Assembly (NCBI GenBank): GCA_903903765.1
Contig: CAIVAH010000306.1
Coordinates: 1 to 8,976 of the forward strand
Direction: 5' to 3'
Length of the DNA: 8,976 nucleotides
DNA from: an uncultured Methylococcaceae bacterium
GTDB taxonomy: Bacteria > Pseudomonadota > Gammaproteobacteria > Methylococcales > Methylomonadaceae
Part shown: piece after piece, positions 1 to 7,706 of the stretch
How positions within the stretch are numbered: position 1 is the first letter of the stretch
How the letters are laid out: every line of letters starts with the position of its first letter
Translations under genes and position numbers: made by a program
The notes under the pieces: model-generated
Told to the model about the DNA's origin: nothing
The model's input: only the letters and a program-made list of their open reading frames with translations
Database searches by the model: none

Positions 1-62
1 ACTAATTCAAACATTTGTTGCGCAGAGAACTTAACCAAAGCACTCTTTTGTACGACTGTCAT
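1..62 (-). CDS. ratA: RatA-family (START/coenzyme Q-binding) protein, N-terminal fragment
   Basis: Only the first 20 codons are in the window; the gene runs off the left edge. On the minus strand the ATG at 62-60 opens the peptide MTVVQKSALVKFSAQQMFEL. This matches the usual start of RatA/YfjG proteins: a short beta strand ending in a basic/hydrophobic 'ALV' followed by 'SA.QM..LV'. The family is a START-like ligand-binding fold, described in E. coli as an inhibitor of 70S formation and elsewhere as a coenzyme Q-binding homologue of Coq10. The ATG shares one base with the stop codon of the upstream transporter gene (TAATG), and a GGGG (73-70) sits 7 bases upstream as a weak ribosome site. In many gammaproteobacteria ratA is found divergent from smpB, which fits smpB lying just beyond the transporter here. 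The call rests on a short peptide plus context. Confidence 0.72.
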   Translation of the reverse strand, partial: MTVVQKSALVKFSAQQMFEL

Positions 63-1426
63 TACAAAACCCCAACAACATGCAGAAATACAAAAAACAC
101 GGCAGCTGGAGCGACGTAACTGATTAACATTTTCCAAACCTGATAATAACCAGAGTTAGGCAAGGCCAATTCATCTTCTGAATGCTGGGCATTCATAATC
201 CAGCCAGTAAATATAGCAATACAAAAGCCGCCTATAGGTAACATTAAATTAGCCGTTAAATAATCTAAGATCTGAAAAATATTTCGATCAAATACTTTAA
301 AATTTTCCCAAACATTAAATGAAAAAACAGTTCCCAAACCTAAAAGCCAAGTGACTCCTCCAGACCAAACACAGGCCTTTTGACGCGAAAATCCTCTATT
401 TTCAACTAACCAAGCTACAGCAGGCTCCATTAAAGAAATAGATGAAGTTAAAGCAGCAATTGCCAACATAACAAAAAATAATATCCCCATCAGCCATCCA
501 CCTGTCATTGCACCAAATGCAATTGGTAAAGTTTCGAATATTAAACCAGGGCCAGAATTGGGGTGTAAATTATTAGCAAATACGATTGGAAAAATAGCGA
601 TACCTGCTAATAATGCGACAATGGTATCAGCACCGGCAATAAGAAAAACTGTTTTACTAATAGAAATATCTTTCGATAAATAAGAACCATAAACCATAAT
701 GGCTCCCATTCCTAAACTCAACGTAAAAAACGCATGACCCATAGCCGTTAATACAGAGTTACTGGTCAATTTACTGAAGTCTGGAGAGAACAAAAAGTGC
801 AGACCTTTAAAATAATTGTCACCTGTAGTCATGGCGTAAGCCACTAACAAAAACATCAGAACGAACAATACAGGCATTAAATATTGCACTGCTTTTTCCA
901 AACCATTATTGATACCTTTAACAACAATCCACATAGTTGCTAACATAAATAATGTGTGCCAAAACACTAATTTGACAGGACTAGCGATAAAATCATTAAA
1001 GATTGATTTTATCGCTAGCGCATCGGCATCTATAAAACTACCCGAAAATGCTTTTAATATATAGGCAGAAGACCATCCAGCAATAACACTATAATAAGAC
1101 AAAATAAGTAAACCTGCGATGACACCCATCCAACCTAAATAATGCCAATTTGAATCAGCATTCGCTTCTTTGGTTAACAACTCCATGGCTTCAATTGGGT
1201 TTTTTTGGCTACGACGACCTAATAGAGTTTCAGCCATCATAATAGGAATGCCAATTAATAAAACACACAATAGATACACTAAAACAAATGCTCCACCGCC
1301 ATTCTCACCCGTTATATAGGGGAACTTCCATATATTACCTAAGCCGACAGCAGAACCGGTTGCTGCTAGAATATATGCAAAGCGTGATGACCACTTTCCA
1401 TGACTTGTTGTGTTAGTATCTATCAT
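62..1426 (-). CDS. Sodium-dependent transporter of the neurotransmitter:sodium symporter (NSS/SNF) family
   Basis: This 454-residue inner-membrane protein has the LeuT fold and probably imports an amino acid or related amine using the sodium gradient; the substrate cannot be read from the sequence. The first helix carries the family signature GSAVGLGNIWKFPY (residues 24-37), with Asn31 at the conserved sodium-ligand position, followed by ENGGGAF. Helix 6 carries the segment FFTLSLGMGAIMVYGSYL (233-250), which lines the substrate and sodium sites in LeuT. A late SS (328-329) fits the second sodium site in TM8. About 11-12 hydrophobic helices are visible and the length is normal for bacterial members. 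The ATG start is supported by a GAGG (1439-1436) 9 bases upstream. The gene overlaps ratA by one base at its 3' end, so the two are probably cotranscribed and translationally coupled. A perfect 15-bp inverted repeat lies within the codons for the TM3-TM4 extracellular loop. Confidence 0.93.
   Translation of the reverse strand: MIDTNTTSHGKWSSRFAYILAATGSAVGLGNIWKFPYITGENGGGAFVLVYLLCVLLIGIPIMMAETLLGRRSQKNPIEAMELLTKEANADSNWHYLGWMGVIAGLLILSYYSVIAGWSSAYILKAFSGSFIDADALAIKSIFNDFIASPVKLVFWHTLFMLATMWIVVKGINNGLEKAVQYLMPVLFVLMFLLVAYAMTTGDNYFKGLHFLFSPDFSKLTSNSVLTAMGHAFFTLSLGMGAIMVYGSYLSKDISISKTVFLIAGADTIVALLAGIAIFPIVFANNLHPNSGPGLIFETLPIAFGAMTGGWLMGILFFVMLAIAALTSSISLMEPAVAWLVENRGFSRQKACVWSGGVTWLLGLGTVFSFNVWENFKVFDRNIFQILDYLTANLMLPIGGFCIAIFTGWIMNAQHSEDELALPNSGYYQVWKMLISYVAPAAVFFVFLHVVGVL
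981..1018. repeat. Perfect 15-bp inverted repeat inside the NSS transporter gene
   Basis: CTAGCGATAAAATCA (981-995) and its exact reverse complement TGATTTTATCGCTAG (1004-1018) flank an 8-base loop, TTAAAGAT. The repeat is wholly inside the transporter reading frame and encodes residues 137-149 of the predicted extracellular loop between helices 3 and 4. The frame stays open through it. No T-run follows on either strand, so it is not a classical intrinsic terminator. Its origin is unknown: a short palindromic insertion, a protein-binding site, or chance. Confidence 0.85.
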
Positions 1427-1522
1427 TTACGAGCGCCTCAAAAAACTCACCTTATTAATAATATCGAGTAAAATAGCAAAAATAATCGCTCTCGTCAGTT
1501 TTAAAATTTATATTCACACATC
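1427..1522. promoter_or_regulatory. Divergent intergenic region between the NSS transporter and smpB
   Basis: This 96-bp AT-rich gap must hold the promoters for the leftward transporter-ratA unit and the rightward smpB unit, because the genes diverge. On the plus strand, TAAAAT (1502-1507) and TATATT (1509-1514) are possible -10 elements for smpB, but neither has a convincing -35 partner. The smpB ATG has no clear Shine-Dalgarno sequence. If TAAAAT is the -10 element, the smpB leader would be only about ten bases long. On the minus strand I see the transporter's GAGG ribosome site but no clear promoter. No inverted repeat or operator stands out. Confidence 0.35.
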
Positions 1523-2008
1523 ATGGCTGAAAAAAACTCCAAAAAAAATAAAACTCAACAGAATGCGACGATTGCTCTTAATCGCCAAGCAAAACATGAG
1601 TATTTTATAGAGGAGCGCTTTGAAGCTGGTATGGTTTTAGAAGGATGGGAAGTTAAAAGTCTCCGCGAAGGCCGCGTCCAACTCAAAGAAAGTTATGTGG
1701 TATTAAAAAGAGGAGAGGCATGGTTATCGGGTGCTCATATTTCGGCTTTATTATCAGCTTCAACACATATTAAACCCGATTCAATTCGGCATAAAAAACT
1801 CCTACTCAACCGACATGAACTTAATAAACTTATCGGCTCAGTTGAGCGTAAGGGCTATACCTTGATTCCGTTGTCAATGTATTGGAAATCTGGTCGTGCT
1901 AAATTAGAAATTGGCCTCGCTAAAGGTAAACAACTTCATGATAAACGGGCGACTTCTAAGGATAGAGATTGGCAACGTGAAAAAGAACGCATCATGAAAA
2001 AGGCTTAA
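1523..2008 (+). CDS. smpB: SsrA-binding protein SmpB
   Basis: SmpB binds tmRNA (SsrA) and takes it to stalled ribosomes for trans-translation. The 161-residue protein is of normal length. It has the expected N-terminal core [20 protein letters not shown] (17-36), the RNA-binding [11 protein letters not shown] (41-51), and the C-terminal block [12 protein letters not shown] (131-142) followed by the basic tail with RDWQRE, which enters the empty mRNA channel in the known structures. The first about 15 residues are lysine-rich and low in complexity, as is usual. The start is the ATG at 1523; no good Shine-Dalgarno sequence precedes it, and an in-frame alternative that keeps the conserved core is lacking. 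No tmRNA gene is visible in the window. The gene leads a plus-strand run and is followed after 15 bases by the HopJ-family gene. Confidence 0.97.
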   Translation: MAEKNSKKNKTQQNATIALNRQAKHEYFIEERFEAGMVLEGWEVKSLREGRVQLKESYVVLKRGEAWLSGAHISALLSASTHIKPDSIRHKKLLLNRHELNKLIGSVERKGYTLIPLSMYWKSGRAKLEIGLAKGKQLHDKRATSKDRDWQREKERIMKKA

Positions 2009-2023
2009 ACCACTAGGATTAAC

Positions 2024-2380
2024 ATGACTCTTACTAAATTTATAAAAAAAATTAATCTTAACGAAAGAATCAGTTTCAATGAAACTATCACTATCATAGG
2101 TGAAAACTACAACTACCACCCCACTGAGTTTAAAAACGGCTTAGGGAATGATACCTTAGTTAATGCGGCGGGTACTAATGAAGGCTCTTGTAGAATATTT
2201 GCTTTTGCATTACTAAATAAACTATCTGAATCACATACTTTAAATTTATTTGGTGATTATTACCACCAAGATGTTCTGCTTACTCCAGATGGAACTGATC
2301 ATGCAAATATTCGAACTTTTATAAAATACGGTTGGGCAGGTATTTCATTTAATGGTATTGCTTTAAATGCAATCGTTTAA
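2024..2380 (+). CDS. HopJ-family protein
   Basis: This 118-residue soluble protein matches the HopJ family. The conserved central block runs from about residue 47 to 108: N-A-A-G-T-N-E-G-S-C-R-I-F-A-F-A (47-62), TLNLFGDYY (72-80), DVL and PDGTDHANIRTFI (88-100), then GWAGISF (103-109). The family is named after a Pseudomonas syringae type III effector candidate, but homologues are widespread in bacteria without type III secretion, and its biochemical role is not established. No signal peptide, membrane segment or secretion gene is present here, so a housekeeping role is more likely than an effector role. The start is well supported: AGGA (2015-2018) lies 5 bases before the ATG, 15 bases after the smpB stop, suggesting cotranscription with smpB. 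Confidence 0.88.
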   Translation: MTLTKFIKKINLNERISFNETITIIGENYNYHPTEFKNGLGNDTLVNAAGTNEGSCRIFAFALLNKLSESHTLNLFGDYYHQDVLLTPDGTDHANIRTFIKYGWAGISFNGIALNAIV

Positions 2381-2409
2381 CATTTATAACTTTGTTATGC
2401 ATGTTTTTG

Positions 2410-2439
2410 TTAAAAATAACTGTATATACCTAGTATAAT
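2410..2439 (+). promoter_or_regulatory. Putative sigma-70 promoter upstream of pssA
   Basis: A perfect -10 hexamer TATAAT occupies 2434-2439, in the 104-bp gap between the HopJ gene and pssA. The best -35 candidate is the weak TTAAAA (2410-2415), with an 18-base spacer. Transcription would start near 2446, giving a leader of about 40 bases. Short ATAAC/GTTAT complementary pieces (2386-2398 and 2409-2420) flank the upstream side, but they form only weak AT stems. The pssA start itself lacks a recognisable Shine-Dalgarno sequence. The -10 element is convincing by sequence alone; the rest is inference. Confidence 0.45.
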
Positions 2440-2484
2440 TTATCGTTTAGTCCACTCTATAAACCTATTAAGATTAATCCTAGT

Positions 2485-3226
2485 ATGACTCTAGAAAAAA
2501 GCAACATACGCCGTAGAGGCATTTATTTATTACCTAATTTATTTACGACGGGCGCTTTATTTTCAGGTTTTTATGCTATCACCTCTGCCATGGACAATCG
2601 GTTTGAAACAGCAGCGATCGCTATTTTTGTGGCTATGATTCTTGATGGCATGGATGGCAGAGTGGCGCGGTTAACTAATACGCAAAGTGAATTTGGCGCT
2701 CAATACGATAGCTTATCCGACATGGTATCATTTGGTGCTGCTCCTGCTTTAGTAATGTACTTATGGGCTTTTACCAGTTTTGGAAAACTAGGCTTATTTG
2801 CAGCTTTTGTGCACATGGCAGGGGGCGCACTTCGCTTAGCGCGGTTTAATACCCAATTAACTTCGGCTGATAAACGCTATTTTCAGGGCTTACCCAGCCC
2901 CGCAGCTGCAGCCATTCTAGCTGGCTTTCTATGGCTCTCTTTGGATCATGCCTACCCCTGTAGAAATAGTGAAATATATAGCCTTAGTACTGACTATTAT
3001 CACCGGCTTACTTATGGTCAGTAACTTTAGATACTCTAGTTTTAAAGAAATCGATTTAAAAGGTAAAGTGCCATTTTTTGTGGCAATTACCGTCATGCTC
3101 GCTATCGCAATAATAATGGCTCAACCACAAACTCTGTTATTTCTACTTTTCTTAGCTTACGCAATTTCTGGCCCAGTGATTACTTTAGTGATGCGTAAAC
3201 GGCGATTATCTAGTCGTAAACCTTAA
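2485..3226 (+). pseudogene. pssA: CDP-diacylglycerol--serine O-phosphatidyltransferase (type II PssA), frameshifted
   Basis: PssA makes phosphatidylserine, the precursor of phosphatidylethanolamine, from CDP-diacylglycerol and serine at the inner membrane. The first frame (2485-3024) carries an N-terminal RRRGIYLLPNLFT typical of the family. It also carries the full CDP-alcohol phosphotransferase motif D-x2-D-G-x2-A-R-x8-G-x3-D-x3-D, with Asp54, Asp57, Gly58, Ala61, Arg62, Gly71, Asp75 and Asp79. Around residue 154-158 the homology moves to the +1 frame, where membrane helices and a basic tail continue to the stop at 3226. Joined, the two parts give about 246 residues, a normal family length. 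The simplest lesion is one extra base, perhaps in the CCCC run at 2955-2958; as written, the protein ends with about 22 out-of-frame residues at 3024. A rightly spaced slippery stop is not present, so programmed frameshifting is unlikely. All catalytic residues precede the lesion, but the C-terminal helices would be lost. A sequencing or assembly error is a strong alternative. Confidence 0.9.
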
Positions 3227-3284
3227 TAAACTTAGAGATTACTCACCTAAGCTATTTTTAAACTTTCCTTATCAATTAATCAAC

Positions 3285-3300
3285 TCAACGTTGATATAAC
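3285..3300 (+). promoter_or_regulatory. Possible leuA promoter element with overlapping palindrome
   Basis: In the 92-bp gap before leuA, a -10-like TATAAC (3295-3300) directly follows a perfect 10-bp palindrome TCAACGTTGA (3285-3294). A palindrome next to a -10 element could be an operator. No good -35 hexamer sits at the usual distance. I see no leader peptide rich in leucine codons and no terminator-antiterminator pair, so classical leu attenuation is not supported. The ribosome site for leuA is weak (GAG at 3311-3313, 5 bases before the ATG). Confidence 0.28.
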
Positions 3301-3318
3301 TCTTAAAATCGAGTTTTT

Positions 3319-4863
<1,545 letters not shown>

Positions 4864-4888
4864 TTAGTCTTACCCTGAGCAACTGGTT

Positions 4889-5518
4889 TTGGATAATGAA
4901 CTTCGACTTACGTACTTAACGGCCTTAGGCATTGATATTTGGGTTCCTAGAGTTTCATTATCCATTGAAAGTTACGTAGAAGATAATTGGGGAAAACTAA
5001 GTTCAGACATTAGCCAATGTACTCAATGCTACCTTTGTGATAGCAGAACTCACAGCATTATAGGTACTGGCTCACACCAAGCCGAGTGGTTATGGATAAC
5101 TGAAGCACCCAGCTCAATAGAAGACCAAAATGGCCAACCCATGCTAGGTGCGGAAGGAGATTTATTTACGGAAATGCTTAGAGCAATTAATTTAACCAGA
5201 GAAGACATCTTTGTTACTCACATCATCAAATGCATGACACCTAAGCATAGAACTCCTCAAGCTACTGAATTACTGAGTTGTCAAAGCTATATTGAACGTC
5301 AGATTAAATTATTACAACCAAAAATAATTATTGCTTTAGGTCAAATTGCTGCGCACGCACTTATTGATCAACCGATGCTTAATAACACGCCTGTAGTAGT
5401 CATTAATCATCCGGCGTATCTATTAAAATTTTTAAGTGAAAAAAACCTTGCTTGGCGAGATTTACAATATGCATTTAAGTTATACACAGAATTAAAGGAT
5501 AAAAAATGCGGGGACTAA
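4889..5518 (+). CDS. Uracil-DNA glycosylase family 4-like iron-sulfur protein
   Basis: The 209-residue protein belongs to the UDG superfamily related to family 4 (UDGa), enzymes that excise uracil from DNA and carry a 4Fe-4S cluster. The four cluster cysteines fit Cys44 and Cys47 (CTQC) plus Cys115 and Cys131, the last pair spaced 16 apart as in Thermus UDGa; Cys50 is extra. Motif 1 is seen as TEAPSSIEDQNGQPMLG (71-87) and the C-terminal motif as HPAYLLK (174-180). Several active-site positions differ from canonical family 4: the usual GEGPG or GEAPG reads TEAPS, the uracil-stacking Phe of the PFVG box is Met85, and the Asn of the 'TN.VKC' strand is His111. Activity or specificity may therefore differ. 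The start must be the TTG at 4889 or very near it: a frame stop lies at 4865-4867 and no in-frame ATG precedes the conserved N-terminus. The 3' end overlaps rimI by 13 bases if rimI starts at 5506. Confidence 0.85.
   Translation: MDNELRLTYLTALGIDIWVPRVSLSIESYVEDNWGKLSSDISQCTQCYLCDSRTHSIIGTGSHQAEWLWITEAPSSIEDQNGQPMLGAEGDLFTEMLRAINLTREDIFVTHIIKCMTPKHRTPQATELLSCQSYIERQIKLLQPKIIIALGQIAAHALIDQPMLNNTPVVVINHPAYLLKFLSEKNLAWRDLQYAFKLYTELKDKKCGD
5494..5499 (+). promoter_or_regulatory. Ribosome binding site supporting the upstream rimI start
   Basis: AAAGGA lies 6 bases before the ATG at 5506, inside the end of the glycosylase gene. A second in-frame ATG at 5518 overlaps the glycosylase stop codon as TAATG and has only a GGGG (5510-5513) before it. 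The better-spaced AAAGGA favours 5506; the 5518 start would fit stop-start reinitiation and shortens the product by four residues. Confidence 0.55.
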
Positions 5519-6048
5519 TGGACAAAATAAAAAAAATAGTGGTCTATGATGCTGATAATGAGTTTTACGCAAAATTATTTCCTGACTCTGTAACAAAAAA
5601 AGATTTATTGCGTATCAGAACCATGACGCATTCTGACTTAACCAGTGTCTTATCTATAGAGCATGAAAATTATGAGTTTCCTTGGGAAGAAGATATTTTT
5701 ATTGATTGCTTTAAAGCAGGCTACGAATGCTTTGTATGTGAATATGAAAACAGTATTTTAGGTTATTGTTTATTATCAATGGCAGTAGGTGAAGCTCATA
5801 TACTTAATATTTCTGTCGATCAGAAAGAACAAGGCCAAGGCATTGGTCGTAGAATGCTAGAGCACTTAATTGAGATAGCAAGAAGTAAAGCTGAAACTAT
5901 CTTTTTAGAAGTAAGACCCAGTAATATCGGAGCCATTGCTCTGTATGAAAAAACTGGCTTCAATGAGATCGGCATTAGAAAAGGTTATTATCCTGCAAAA
6001 AATGGTCGTGAAGATGCGATTATGCTAGCATTAGAGTTATTTAATTAG
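5506..6048 (+). CDS. rimI: GNAT acetyltransferase, [ribosomal protein bS18]-alanine N-acetyltransferase RimI
   Basis: RimI transfers an acetyl group from acetyl-CoA to the N-terminal alanine of ribosomal protein S18. The GNAT fold begins near IRTMTHSDL (37-45), followed by the RimI-like FPWEE (58-62). The acetyl-CoA pyrophosphate loop is Q-G-Q-G-I-G (109-114). Catalytic-type Glu135 is in LEVRPSN (134-140), and Tyr147 is in ALYEKTGF (145-152), the usual general acid position. The product is 180 residues, against about 148 for E. coli RimI; the excess is an N-terminal stretch of about 36 residues that matches nothing I recognise. An internal Met40 start would give a normal-length protein but has no visible ribosome site. 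The gene overlaps the upstream glycosylase gene, as expected for a coupled pair; in E. coli rimI also follows a DNA metabolism gene (holD). A hairpin follows the stop codon. Confidence 0.92.
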   Translation: MRGLMDKIKKIVVYDADNEFYAKLFPDSVTKKDLLRIRTMTHSDLTSVLSIEHENYEFPWEEDIFIDCFKAGYECFVCEYENSILGYCLLSMAVGEAHILNISVDQKEQGQGIGRRMLEHLIEIARSKAETIFLEVRPSNIGAIALYEKTGFNEIGIRKGYYPAKNGREDAIMLALELFN

Positions 6049-6055
6049 CCAATTC

Positions 6056-6080
6056 TAGAGAGTCTATTAAAGGCTCTCTA
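6056..6080. terminator. Hairpin between convergent rimI and suhB
   Basis: TAGAGAGTC (6056-6064) pairs with GGCTCTCTA (6072-6080) over 9 bp including one G-T wobble, around a 7-base TATTAAA loop. It begins 8 bases after the rimI stop and ends 14 bases before the suhB stop, so it is placed to act in both directions. Neither side has a proper U-run, so it is a weak intrinsic terminator at best and may mainly protect mRNA 3' ends. The loop sequence recurs as TCTATTAAA at 6063-6071 and 6081-6089, a short direct repeat. Confidence 0.5.
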
Positions 6081-6094
6081 TCTATTAAAACAGC

Positions 6095-6889
6095 CTACTT
6101 TAAATCTGCTGTCACATGAGGCTCAATAAGCTGATACATCAATTGATGCATTTTTGGACTACCGACAATTACGTTACCTGATTCCATGTATTTATCATTA
6201 AAAGAAAAATCAGTCGCCACACCACCGGCTTCTTTAACCAGTAAAATTCCTGCCGCCATATCCCACTCCATAATACCGATTTCCCAATAACCATCTAGAC
6301 GACCTGCAGCGACATAAGCCAAATCTAACGCTGCTGAACCCGCGCGACGAATTCCAGCACACTCAGTTGTTAATGCCTTAAACATACCCACATAGGCATC
6401 AAGATGTCTATCCGTCTTAAATGGAAACCCAGTACCTAATAAAGCGCCTTTTAAAGCATTTGGCTGAGTAACTCTGAGACGACGATTATTTAACATCGCG
6501 CCCCCACCTCTCTTAGCTGTGAATAGTTCATCACGAAGCGGGTCATAAATAACCGCAACTTCTAAACGCCCCTTATACTTTAATGCGATAGAAACAGCAT
6601 ATTGAGGGAAACCATGTAAAAAATTAGTGGTACCATCCAAAGGATCAATCACCCATACAAAATCATTTCCAACGTGCTCTCCACTCTCTTCAGCCAAAAT
6701 AGCGTGATCTGGATACGCCGTTTTAATGATATTGATAATTTCTCGTTCTGCCATTCGATCTACTTCACTGGCATAATCATTTTTACCTTTTTGATCAATG
6801 GTAAGCCGACCCACATTATCAGAAGATCGTAAGATTAAATCGCCAGCACTACGAGCAGCACGGACGGCAATATTTAACATGGGTTGCAT
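6095..6889 (-). CDS. suhB: Inositol-1-monophosphatase SuhB
   Basis: SuhB is a magnesium-dependent inositol monophosphatase; in E. coli it also binds RNA polymerase with Nus factors in rRNA antitermination. The 264-residue protein shows all three metal motifs: AEES with Glu67-Glu68 (66-69), IDPLDGTTNF with Asp82 and Asp85 (81-90), and the C-terminal MEWDMAAG with Asp210 (207-214). The start chosen is the ATG at 6889, which gives MQPMLNIAVRAARSAGDLI, nearly the E. coli N-terminus (MHPMLNIAVRAARKAG). A TTG two codons upstream (6895) would also be open but is not needed. No clear Shine-Dalgarno sequence precedes the ATG. The gene is convergent with rimI and divergent from trmJ, an arrangement like the suhB/trmJ pair of enterobacteria and others. 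Confidence 0.96.
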   Translation of the reverse strand: MQPMLNIAVRAARSAGDLILRSSDNVGRLTIDQKGKNDYASEVDRMAEREIINIIKTAYPDHAILAEESGEHVGNDFVWVIDPLDGTTNFLHGFPQYAVSIALKYKGRLEVAVIYDPLRDELFTAKRGGGAMLNNRRLRVTQPNALKGALLGTGFPFKTDRHLDAYVGMFKALTTECAGIRRAGSAALDLAYVAAGRLDGYWEIGIMEWDMAAGILLVKEAGGVATDFSFNDKYMESGNVIVGSPKMHQLMYQLIEPHVTADLK

Positions 6890-6963
6890 AGACAAATTTA
6901 TAATGAGCGGATAAAAAAGATAATGATAGCAAATCTTTTGGTAAACTTGCCGTATTTTTATCT

Positions 6964-6969
6964 AAGGAT
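6964..6969 (+). promoter_or_regulatory. Ribosome binding site for the TTG start of trmJ
   Basis: AAGGAT lies 8 bases before the TTG at 6978. No ATG is available before the conserved SPOUT N-terminus, so this site decides the start. The rest of the 88-bp suhB-trmJ gap is AT-rich; it contains a 7-bp inverted repeat AAAAGAT/ATCTTTT (6915-6921, 6933-6939) but no promoter I would defend. Confidence 0.7.
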
Positions 6970-6977
6970 ATCACCCC

Positions 6978-7706
6978 TTGCTTTCACATATTAAAATTGT
7001 TTTAGTGGAAACATCTCACCCTGGCAATATTGGTGCCGTTGCTCGTGCGATGAAAAATATGAGCATGTCTAATCTATGTTTAGTTTCGCCAAAAATCTTT
7101 CCTAGTGCAGAAGCCACTTCTAGAGCGACAGGTGCCGATGACATTTTAGCAAAGGCCATTGTTTATAACTCCCTGCATGACGCTATCAGTGATTGTCAGC
7201 TGGTTATAGGTGCAAGCGCGCGTTGCAGAACGATTAGTTGGCCAGAAATGACTCCTAGGGAAACCGCTGAAAAAATTGTTGCTAGTGATACAAAACTTAA
7301 AACAGCCATCATTTTTGGTCGTGAAAACTCCGGACTGAAAAATCATGAGCTCGATCTATGTCAATATCTTCTGAGAATTCCGTGCAACGAAGACTATAGC
7401 TCACTCAATATCGCTGCAGCTGTGCAAGTGGTTTGTTATGAATTATTTATTGGCGCAGGACAATACAGTGAACTAATCATAGGTGACAAAGGTAAAGCCA
7501 TTAAAGCTACAAACGAACAAATGGATTTATTTTATGAACATCTCTATCAAACATTAACAGATATAGGTTTTATACATCCTGACAAATCTAAGTCAATCAT
7601 GAGGCGCTTAAGACGAATTTTTAATCGCGCAGATTTAGATGTTAAAGAAATTGATATTCTAAGAGGCATTTTACGCATGTCACAAGATAAGCAAAGGCAT
7701 CACTGA
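6978..7706 (+). CDS. trmJ: tRNA (cytidine/uridine-2'-O-)-methyltransferase TrmJ
   Basis: TrmJ is an S-adenosylmethionine-dependent SPOUT methyltransferase that 2'-O-methylates position 32 of several tRNAs. The 242-residue protein opens with [20 protein letters not shown] (5-24), the family's motif 1. It then has [13 protein letters not shown] (113-125), motif 2 with its glycine loop, and [19 protein letters not shown] (134-152), the motif 3 knot that binds the cofactor. The C-terminal basic segment [14 protein letters not shown] (207-220) belongs to the TrmJ-specific extension. The start is TTG, supported by AAGGAT 8 bases upstream and by alignment with the E. coli N-terminus ([14 protein letters not shown]). 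The stop codon overlaps the cysE start by one base (TGATG), so the two are translationally coupled. Confidence 0.96.
   Translation: MLSHIKIVLVETSHPGNIGAVARAMKNMSMSNLCLVSPKIFPSAEATSRATGADDILAKAIVYNSLHDAISDCQLVIGASARCRTISWPEMTPRETAEKIVASDTKLKTAIIFGRENSGLKNHELDLCQYLLRIPCNEDYSSLNIAAAVQVVCYELFIGAGQYSELIIGDKGKAIKATNEQMDLFYEHLYQTLTDIGFIHPDKSKSIMRRLRRIFNRADLDVKEIDILRGILRMSQDKQRHH

Noticed and set aside
1410..1610. Open frame overlapping the transporter start and the beginning of smpB
   Set aside because: It is out of frame with smpB over conserved SmpB codons, is rich in Lys/Ile from AT-rich intergenic DNA, and has no ribosome site.
1904..2119. Minus-strand open frame across the smpB-HopJ junction
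   Set aside because: It opposes two well-supported genes, and its Phe/Ser-rich sequence is the complement of Lys/Glu-rich coding DNA.
2024..2380. Type III secretion effector role for the HopJ-family gene
   Set aside because: The family name is historical. No secretion or chaperone genes are nearby, and the neighbours are all housekeeping genes.
2955..2962. Programmed +1 frameshift in pssA
   Set aside because: There is no stop codon or rare codon directly at the shift site and no internal Shine-Dalgarno sequence or downstream structure. The shifted-from frame stays open for over 20 codons, unlike known programmed sites.
6890..6895. TTG start for suhB two codons upstream of the ATG
   Set aside because: The ATG at 6889 matches the conserved SuhB N-terminus, and the extension adds nothing recognisable.
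6915..6939. AAAAGAT/ATCTTTT inverted repeat in the suhB-trmJ gap as an operator
   Set aside because: Only 7 bp and nearly all A/T in an AT-rich spacer, so it is not distinguishable from chance.
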